Below, in pieces: positions 31,250 to 35,174 of a stretch of DNA of 35,174 nt; the stretch's first letter is position 1; each line of letters starts with the position of its first letter. The notes beneath the pieces were generated by a model, which saw nothing but the letters and a program-made list of their open reading frames with translations, searched no databases and was not told the DNA's origin. Position numbers and translations under genes: made by a program. The DNA is from Cyanobium sp. Cruz CV13-4-11 (GTDB taxonomy: Bacteria; Cyanobacteriota; Cyanobacteriia; PCC-6307; Cyanobiaceae): assembly GCF_024346055.1 (NCBI RefSeq), contig NZ_JAGQCH010000028.1:1-35174 (forward strand), given 5' to 3'.

Positions 31250-31322
31250 CATGGGCAAGCTGGAGTCTGACCCTCGATGCGGGCGAATTCGCGCACGTTG
31301 TGGCTCACCAGGCTGCCGCTTA
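31250..31322 (-). pseudogene. C-terminal tail of a lost VapC PIN toxin
   Basis: The minus strand reads SGSLVSHNVREFARIEGQTP, the usual PIN ending (TxVTxNxREFxRVxGL). It is outside, and just behind, the stop codon of the intact VapC at 31320-31730. The rest of that second toxin is missing. It suggests an earlier vapBC module was replaced by or fused with the present one. Confidence 0.55.
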
Positions 31323-31730
31323 GCGTTGCTCGAACGGGTTGAACAGCGCAACGCCGAACTCCAGGAAATCGACCCCATTGCGGGTCACCACCGTGAGGTC
31401 GTGGACCCTGGCGATGGCCGCAATCATGGCGTCCTCGTAGAGGGTGTCGGATCGGCGATGCATCAGCTGGGCCCAGCAGCGAAAGGCCGCACCATCCATC
31501 GGCAGCAGGTTGAAGCTGCCGCTCAGCTGATCCAACCACCGCTCGATCTCCTCGGCCTTGACGGGGTCCTGGTCGCGGGTGATCTCGATGCCCGCCTGGA
31601 TCTCGCCGAGGGTCACGCTGGCCAGATGGAGGTCGGCGTCATTGGTGCTCTGCAACCAGGCGAGCACGGCACCATGGGGCCTTGGCTTGCGCAGCTCCGA
31701 GACCACGTTGGTGTCGAGCAGAAACGCCAT
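31320..31730 (-). CDS. VapC/FitB-type PIN toxin
   Basis: The 136-residue protein has Asp6 in FLLDTNVVSELRKPRPHG, Glu43 in LASVTLGEIQAGIEITRDQD, Asp in LYEDAMIAAIARVHDLTVVT, and the RNGVDF end motif. All PIN acids are present. It belongs to the FitB-like branch, which usually pairs with Phd-type antitoxins, consistent with the gene four bases upstream. Its stop lies beside a relic of another VapC (31250-31322). The RNA target is unknown. Confidence 0.8.
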   Translation of the reverse strand: MAFLLDTNVVSELRKPRPHGAVLAWLQSTNDADLHLASVTLGEIQAGIEITRDQDPVKAEEIERWLDQLSGSFNLLPMDGAAFRCWAQLMHRRSDTLYEDAMIAAIARVHDLTVVTRNGVDFLEFGVALFNPFEQR

Positions 31731-31734
31731 CGGC

Positions 31735-31998
31735 CTACAGCGTCAGCACGGATCGCCGGCGGGCCTGGCCCCGCGGCGGGACCAACGCCTCGGTGCGGGC
31801 CTCTGCGGCCAACAGCAGCTCCTTCAGGCTGGGCCGCGCTGCGGCCTGGAGGCGTCGCCATTGCTCAATCGGCACCAGCACGGCTGCTTCCGTGCCGCGC
31901 CGCGACACCACCTGGGGCCCCTCCCGTTGGCAGGCGTCGAGCAGCTCACTGAAGCGCGCCTTGGCGTGCTGCACCGGCCATACCGTCATCACGACCAC
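31735..31998 (-). CDS. Phd/YefM-type antitoxin
   Basis: The protein has 87 residues from ATG/GTG 31998; MTVWPVQHAKARFSELLDAC at 31989 is the more likely start. Phd signatures are WPVQHAKARFSELLDACQRE and GPQVVSRRGTEAAVLVPIEQ, followed by a toxin-binding tail (PSLKELLLAAEARTEALV). It is positioned to repress and neutralise the adjacent FitB-type PIN toxin. A 10-base palindrome (TGACTAGTCA) lies just upstream. Confidence 0.75.
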   Translation of the reverse strand: MVVMTVWPVQHAKARFSELLDACQREGPQVVSRRGTEAAVLVPIEQWRRLQAAARPSLKELLLAAEARTEALVPPRGQARRRSVLTL

Positions 31999-32004
31999 CC
32001 TCTC

Positions 32005-32014
32005 TGACTAGTCA
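32005..32014. promoter_or_regulatory. Palindrome TGACTAGTCA upstream of Phd: candidate operator
   Basis: This perfect 10-base palindrome lies seven bases upstream of the first antitoxin codon at 31998 (minus strand). A further GAC half-site follows at 32017-32019. It resembles the GACTAAG arms at 27315-27331. Autoregulation by the Phd-type antitoxin is inference. Confidence 0.45.
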
Positions 32015-32024
32015 TCTGACCAGG

Positions 32025-32162
32025 CTAAGGCGCCTGGGTGGAGTCGCCCATGGCGGCTGGATCCTCCAGGCCGGCCACGAAGCTGGGCTCGAAGCCGGCA
32101 AGGGCGTCGAGCAGGGCCTGGCTGTTGCCGTCCATGAACACCCGACTGGGACGCACATCCAT
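32025..32162 (-). pseudogene. VapB antitoxin relic with internal deletion
   Basis: This short minus-strand frame encodes 45 residues: MDVRPSRVFMDGNSQA is joined directly to LLDALAGFEPSFVAGLEDP. The first part matches the start of the AbrB-type antitoxins (compare MDTARLFQSGRSQAVRLP at 33756). The second part matches their C-terminus (LEAGLAAFEPGFVITREQPE). The middle of the domain, including the VRLPKxxRF strands, is missing, so DNA binding is lost. No toxin gene follows. An in-frame deletion is the simplest explanation. Confidence 0.5.
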
Positions 32163-32191
32163 GGGCTTGATCCGCAGGCTTGCTGCACTGA

Positions 32192-32680
32192 TCAGGGCTT
32201 GGGTCCCAGCAGCTCAGCCAGATAGCTGGTGAGGCTGAACCCAGCCGGATGGGCATAGACGATGTCGGCAATCTTCCAGGTGCCAGAAGGGCCGCGCACC
32301 AGCTGATAGCGCAGCTTCTGCGGCGCCTCAATGGGGCGGTTGCGCATGCCCGCCTGTACGGCCACCAGGGCTTCCAACCCTCCGCCGGGGGCGGCGGTGC
32401 AGCCGAGCACCTTGGCGCCAAAGGTCCCCACCTGGGTGTTGCTGAACACATCGAACTCGACAAAACGGCCGCTGTTTGAATCGAGCGCATAGGCACGCCG
32501 CAGTTTCTGGTACAGCCCATCGGTGAAGCGGCTTTGCTGGCTCTTGAGCTCGATCGGACCGCGCAGGTCCTGCCGGGCCACCTGCCAGCGGTAGAGGCCA
32601 TCCAGCTGGGCCTTCACGGCAGCAGGGCAGGGGGTGATCGCCACGGCCGCCAACAGCGGCATCAGCTGGGGCAGGGGCAT
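32192..32680 (-). CDS. Exported DUF3828-like protein
   Basis: The 162-residue protein begins with a hydrophobic leader, MPLPQLMPLLAAVAITPCPA, whose cleavage is probably after Ala20-23. The mature part (LYRWQVARQDLRGPIELKSQ, VAVQAGMRNRPIEAPQKLRY, QLVRGPSGTWKIADIVYAHP) fits an NTF2-like/DUF3828-type fold: a cone of helices and a sheet ending WKIxDI. The function of this family is unknown. A Cys near position 94 (VLGCTAAPGG) is the only one in the mature chain. The gene is unrelated to the flanking TA modules. Confidence 0.6.
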   Translation of the reverse strand: MPLPQLMPLLAAVAITPCPAAVKAQLDGLYRWQVARQDLRGPIELKSQQSRFTDGLYQKLRRAYALDSNSGRFVEFDVFSNTQVGTFGAKVLGCTAAPGGGLEALVAVQAGMRNRPIEAPQKLRYQLVRGPSGTWKIADIVYAHPAGFSLTSYLAELLGPKP

Positions 32681-32770
32681 GACGGCGTTGCTGGCGTTGC
32701 CGGGAATCCTGGCAGCGGCGGGCGGTGCAAGGGAACAATGGACAGACCCTCAATGCATCCAATAGGTCCG

Positions 32771-33007
32771 ATGCGGGCGATTTCCAAGCTGTTTCAGAGC
32801 AACCGCAGCCAGGTGGTGTGCATCCCGGCCCATCTGCGGTTTCCCGACTCCGTCAAGGAGGTGGAGATCTTTGCTCGCGGCCAGGAGCGGATCATCGCTC
32901 CGCTCGGCCGCAGCTGGGACAGCTTCTTCCTGAGTGGTCCCAAAGTGCCCGAAGACTTCTGGGAGGAGCGCGCTGGCCAACAGCAAAGCGAGCGCGAATC
33001 CTTCTGA
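32771..33007 (+). CDS. Orphan VapB-type (AbrB-fold) antitoxin
   Basis: The 78-residue protein MRAISKLFQSNRSQVVCIPA, HLRFPDSVKEVEIFARGQER follows the VapB pattern (KLFxSxxSQxVxIPxxxRF), with a toxin-binding tail WDSFFLSGPKVPEDFWEERA. The FLSGPxVPEDFxxER tail is typical of the VapB antitoxins that face PIN toxins. No PIN gene follows: the next gene downstream, at 33030, is a MazF-type toxin on the opposite strand. It is intact but partnerless in this window. Confidence 0.7.
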   Translation: MRAISKLFQSNRSQVVCIPAHLRFPDSVKEVEIFARGQERIIAPLGRSWDSFFLSGPKVPEDFWEERAGQQQSERESF

Positions 33008-33029
33008 TTCACCGATGCGGGCAACGATC

Positions 33030-33374
33030 TCAGGGCAGTTCCAGCCAACCCCGCAGGGCCAGATCCAGCTCAATCAGCAGCTGGGGCTCCAGTTGCCCCA
33101 CCACCTTGCCCAGGGAGCTGAGCGGCACGGTGAACAGCTTGTCGACCATCAGCTGGGACGGCTTCTTCAGGCCATTGCGTGCCGTTGGCTGGACGGGAAG
33201 CCGGACCAGGGGAGCGTCCACCAGGGTGCTGGTGAGTGGGCAGAGGGTGACGCTCGGATGGGCCTGCAACCAGCGATCCGCCTGGACCACCACGGCGGGG
33301 CGTGGTTTGCCGGAGTACGCACCCGGGCTGGCCACGGTCACCACGGTGCCGCGGCGGAGCGCAGGTGGGATCAT
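33030..33374 (-). CDS. MazF/PemK-type endoribonuclease toxin
   Basis: The 114-residue protein has LRRGTVVTVASPGAYSGKPR, PAVVVQADRWLQAHPSVTLC, PLTSTLVDAPLVRLPVQPTA and SQLMVDKLFTVPLSSLGKVV. These are the core strands of PemK/MazF toxins, including the GKPRPAVVVQ motif and the RNA-binding DK. Its ATG overlaps the antitoxin stop (ATGA). It is intact. Its RNA cleavage site is not predictable. Confidence 0.8.
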   Translation of the reverse strand: MIPPALRRGTVVTVASPGAYSGKPRPAVVVQADRWLQAHPSVTLCPLTSTLVDAPLVRLPVQPTARNGLKKPSQLMVDKLFTVPLSSLGKVVGQLEPQLLIELDLALRGWLELP

Positions 33375-33598
33375 GCGGTCCAGTCGCTCCAGTCAGGGAG
33401 CTGTTCGCTCCAGTGCTGTTGCGGTTCCCGTTCGGCCAGCCGTTGCGACTGCCGGCGGGCTTCCTCGCCATCGCCATGGCGCAGGAGGTACTGGGTGATG
33501 GCGTCGCGCACGCAGGCACTGCGGCTCTTGCCGAGCTGGCGGGCCAGCTGATCGAGCCGCCGCTCGAGCTCCGGCTCCACCCGCACCCCGATTGCCAT
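33371..33598 (-). CDS. Ribbon-helix-helix antitoxin of the MazF module
   Basis: From ATG 33598 the 75-residue protein has an RHH fold, MAIGVRVEPELERRLDQLAR, then QLGKSRSACVRDAITQYLLR. The acidic and Trp-rich tail (EQLPDWSDWTA) should bind the toxin. Pairing of an RHH antitoxin with a PemK/MazF toxin is well known. A palindrome at 33612-33624, GAACGTTTCGTTC, lies 14 bases upstream and overlaps a possible -10 sequence on the minus strand. Confidence 0.8.
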   Translation of the reverse strand: MAIGVRVEPELERRLDQLARQLGKSRSACVRDAITQYLLRHGDGEEARRQSQRLAEREPQQHWSEQLPDWSDWTA

Positions 33599-33611
33599 GA
33601 CCCCAGCTGTT

Positions 33612-33624
33612 GAACGTTTCGTTC
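33612..33624. promoter_or_regulatory. Palindrome GAACGTTTCGTTC: candidate operator of RHH/MazF
   Basis: Perfect five-base arms GAACG/CGTTC flank TTT. On the minus strand, TAGAAC at 33622-33627 could be a -10 box overlapping it, so repressor binding would block the promoter. RHH antitoxins usually bind such short palindromes. Confidence 0.45.
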
Positions 33625-33716
33625 TACAGCCTAAGAGGGGTGGCGGATCTGGGGGGCACCGGACGTTCGATCGATGCCAGGCCATGCCCTTGTCGCCGTG
33701 AGACCAGCTCCAGCCG

Positions 33717-33728
33717 TGGTAGCTACCA
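33717..33728. promoter_or_regulatory. Palindrome TGGTAGCTACCA: candidate operator of vapBC
   Basis: This perfect 12-base palindrome lies 27 bases upstream of the vapB ATG at 33756. An extra CACTACC half-site follows at 33734-33740. The spacing suits autoregulation by the AbrB-type antitoxin. Confidence 0.5.
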
Positions 33729-33755
33729 TGGGTCACTACCGGATCAGGGCCTGCC

Positions 33756-33989
33756 ATGGATACTGCACGTCTGTTCCAATCGGGCCGCAGCCAAGCGGTG
33801 CGGCTGCCGAAGGCGTACCGCTTCAGCGGTAGCGAGGTGGTGGTGAAGCATTTCGGCAATGGGGTGCTGTTGCTGCCCATCGATGACCCCTGGCAAACGC
33901 TGGAGGCCGGGTTGGCCGCCTTCGAGCCGGGGTTTGTGATCACGCGTGAGCAGCCGGAGGCGCAGATCCGGGCAGCGATCAGCCCATGA
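33756..33989 (+). CDS. vapB: VapB (VagC-type, AbrB-fold) antitoxin
   Basis: The 77-residue protein MDTARLFQSGRSQAVRLPKA, YRFSGSEVVVKHFGNGVLLL carries the full VagC/VapB DNA-binding domain. The tail DDPWQTLEAGLAAFEPGFVI, TREQPE binds the toxin. The stop overlaps the ATG of vapC by four bases. The deleted relic at 32025-32162 and the orphan at 32771-33007 belong to the same AbrB-type family. Confidence 0.85.
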   Translation: MDTARLFQSGRSQAVRLPKAYRFSGSEVVVKHFGNGVLLLPIDDPWQTLEAGLAAFEPGFVITREQPEAQIRAAISP

Positions 33990-34387
33990 TTCTGCTCGAT
34001 ACCAATATCTGCATTTACATCATCAATGCCAGACCAGCAGCGGTATTGGAGCGGTTCAAGCGCTACCGGCTCGGAGAGATTGGCCTCTGCAGTGTGGTGG
34101 CCGCCGAGCTGGCGTTCGGGGTGGCCAAGAGTGGTTCGGTGCGCAACCGCCAGGCCCTGGAGATGTTTCTGGCCCCACTCACGATTCTCCCTTTCGACGA
34201 ACGCGCTGCCTGGGCCTATGGCGAGTTGCGTGCGGACCTGGAGCGCCGGGGCACTCCAATCGGCTCCCTCGACACGATGATCGCGGCCCATGCCCTGAGC
34301 CTGCAGGCCACGCTGATCACCAACAACACCCGGGAGTTTGTCCAGGTGAGCGGCCTGCAGGTTGAAAACTGGGTGCCGACGGCCTGA
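33986..34387 (+). CDS. vapC: VapC PIN-domain toxin
   Basis: The 133-residue protein has Asp5 in MILLDTNICIYIINARPAAV, Glu in SVVAAELAFGVAKSGSVRNR, Asp in GSLDTMIAAHALSLQATLIT, and the NNTREF end motif. This is a full, classic VapC of the branch that cuts initiator tRNA or 23S rRNA in other bacteria. Intact and coupled to vapB, it is one of the best preserved TA modules in the right-hand block. Confidence 0.85.
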   Translation: MILLDTNICIYIINARPAAVLERFKRYRLGEIGLCSVVAAELAFGVAKSGSVRNRQALEMFLAPLTILPFDERAAWAYGELRADLERRGTPIGSLDTMIAAHALSLQATLITNNTREFVQVSGLQVENWVPTA

Positions 34388-34449
34388 GCAGGGGGTGGGC
34401 TGACGGCGCATCGGAGGAGAGCCGCCTCATTCGAGGCAAGTGATTCCGA

Positions 34450-34469
34450 TATGCCGCAGCTGAGGCATA
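34450..34469. promoter_or_regulatory. Inverted repeat over the -10 of the Xre/RES operon
   Basis: TATGCC and GGCATA form perfect six-base arms around GCAGCTGA. The right arm runs into CATAAT (34466-34471), a plausible -10 box. An Xre-type antitoxin bound here would repress its own operon. The site lies 24 bases upstream of the GTG start. Confidence 0.45.
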
Positions 34470-34493
34470 ATGGGACGACGAAGGAGAAGATGA

Positions 34494-34874
34494 GTGGCCG
34501 TTCAGGCCAGGCCCAGCGAGGCCGCCAGCGGCGTCAACGAGAACGTTCTGCTGCGCAAGACGTTGCAGCGAGCTGGTGAGGAGCTGGGTCTGACGGCCCA
34601 GGAAACAGCGCAGGCGATCGGCAAGAGCCGCACGTTCTTCGAGCAAGGCCGTGCGCAGGCTCGCATCGATCCCCACACCCGGCAGATGATCGCTCTGGTG
34701 CTGCGTCTGTATCGCAGCCTGTCGGCCCTGGTGGGCGATGACACGGCCTTGATGCGCCATTGGCTGGATACAGCCAACCGCCACACCGGCGGGGTCCCCC
34801 GGCAGCAGCTGCAGCATCCGGAGCAGCTGGTGGAACTGGTGCAGTATCTCGATGCGATGCGCGGTCGGCCGTAA
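34494..34874 (+). CDS. Xre/MbcA/ParS-family antitoxin (DUF2384)
   Basis: From GTG 34494 the protein has 126 residues, behind AAGGAG (34481-34486) at seven-base spacing. The N-terminal HTH-like part LLRKTLQRAGEELGLTAQET, AQAIGKSRTFFEQ is followed by the toxin-binding DUF2384 segment: LYRSLSALVGDDTALMRHWL, NRHTGGVPRQQLQHPEQLVE, LVQYLDAMRG. YLDxMRG is the hallmark of antitoxins paired with RES NAD+-degrading toxins. The toxin gene follows at once but is truncated. The antitoxin is intact. Confidence 0.85.
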   Translation: MAVQARPSEAASGVNENVLLRKTLQRAGEELGLTAQETAQAIGKSRTFFEQGRAQARIDPHTRQMIALVLRLYRSLSALVGDDTALMRHWLDTANRHTGGVPRQQLQHPEQLVELVQYLDAMRGRP

Positions 34875-34921
34875 GCCCGGCTCCACAGGTTGATCTCACG
34901 GCCACCACCCAGCTGGATGGG

Positions 34922-35055
34922 GTGGTGATGCGGCTGGTGGAGCAACAGGGTGCCCAGGCCACGCGGCGCATCACCGACAGCCTGGAGGAGCAGGCCTGGC
35001 TGGAGGACTTTCTTGAGACCAGCCAACCCGATCTGCCGGATGCACAGGTGCCCGG
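34922..35055 (+). pseudogene. RES-domain toxin, truncated by an IS-like end
   Basis: The frame directly behind the antitoxin reads LTATTQLDGVVMRLVEQQGA, QATRRITDSLEEQAWLEDFL and ETSQPDLPD, the N-terminal helical region of RES NAD+ phosphorylase toxins (LVExQxxxATxxxVDSLEEQxxLExxLExSKPxLP). GTG 34922 is the first clear start, though coding similarity may begin slightly earlier. At 35056 the sequence changes to TGTCAACTACG, the IS-like end, so the catalytic RES domain (Arg, Glu, Ser residues) is cut away. No active toxin can be made. Confidence 0.65.
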
Positions 35056-35174
35056 TGTCAACTACGTAGGCGGGTCGCGTCAATTACGTAGGCGGGTTAC
35101 CCCGGGGCCTCCCCCTGCCATGGCAGGGGGAGGCGACAGCGAAAAGTGAGCCACCCTGGCCCGGTCCTCTGCCA
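35056..35174 (+). mobile_element. IS-like terminus running out of the right edge
   Basis: It begins TGTCAACTACGTAGGCGGGT, then a GCGTCAATTACG spacer and a second TAGGCGGGT unit, up to 35098. The left-edge element shows the same double unit in inverse orientation. A long perfect palindrome follows at 35107-35134, and AAAAGTGAGCCACCCTGG near 35142-35159 resembles motifs found near IS termini. No open reading frame for a transposase is visible before the window ends. It interrupts the RES gene. The IS family (IS21-like) is inferred from the repeat layout only. Confidence 0.4.
35107..35134. terminator. 28-base perfect palindrome
   Basis: The half-site GCCTCCCCCTGCCA is followed by its exact reverse complement with no spacer, giving a 28-base perfect palindrome. 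As RNA it would form a long GC hairpin, but there is no T-run after it, so a factor-independent terminator is not assured. It may belong to the IS terminus. Confidence 0.4.

Overview
The window is GC-rich, densely packed bacterial DNA. The ordinary genes look cyanobacterial, most like a freshwater or brackish Synechococcus/Cyanobium-type picocyanobacterium. The basis is a GH57 hydrolase, a dCTP deaminase, a Cry-DASH next to a CryB-type photolyase relative, a MscS channel, a CPA2 antiporter, and several small secreted Cys-containing proteins of the kind found in that clade. This is inference from protein families; there is no rRNA or tRNA in the window to confirm it. No CRISPR array, tRNA or rRNA was seen.

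Layout. (1) 1-5670 is an accessory graveyard of toxin-antitoxin (TA) modules on both strands: a BrnT-like/RHH pair, a BrnT/BrnA pair whose toxin has a stop codon, intact MNT/HEPN, MNT with a frameshifted HEPN, MazEF, and fragments of further BrnT, MNT, HIT and HNH-endonuclease genes. A duplicated decayed HNH fragment and a dispersed non-coding repeat lie between them. (2) 6058-9621 is one large RTX-type calcium-binding protein with an embedded C-type lectin domain; its N-terminal pre-peptidase-like domain is split off by frameshifts. (3) 9813-10715 holds an IS630-type transposase tail and a VapB with a frameshifted VapC. (4) 10750-25772 is core-like: dcd, a secreted peptide, a rhodanese, GH57, a GAF sensor, a solute-binding lipoprotein with MscS, a zinc alcohol dehydrogenase, a Na+/H+ antiporter, a HAD phosphatase, two secreted proteins and two photolyase-family genes. 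(5) 25769-35174 is a second TA-rich stretch: VapBC, Phd/PIN joined to a kinase-WYL fusion, PIN/Phd, VapB remnants, RHH/MazF, VapBC and an Xre/MbcA antitoxin with a truncated RES toxin.

Both ends of the window run into related terminal-repeat motifs (two copies of a TAGGCGGGT unit). The two are inverted and outward-facing, like ends of an insertion sequence. Each end cuts a gene: an HNH endonuclease on the left and a RES toxin on the right.

The themes that stand out are: about seventeen TA loci or relics in 35 kb, with toxins broken more often than antitoxins; perfect palindromes upstream of several TA modules that look like autoregulatory operators; a P-loop kinase / wHTH / WYL fusion that appears to share an operon with a Phd-PIN module; and an RTX-lectin gene split by a homopolymer tract and a one-base insertion.
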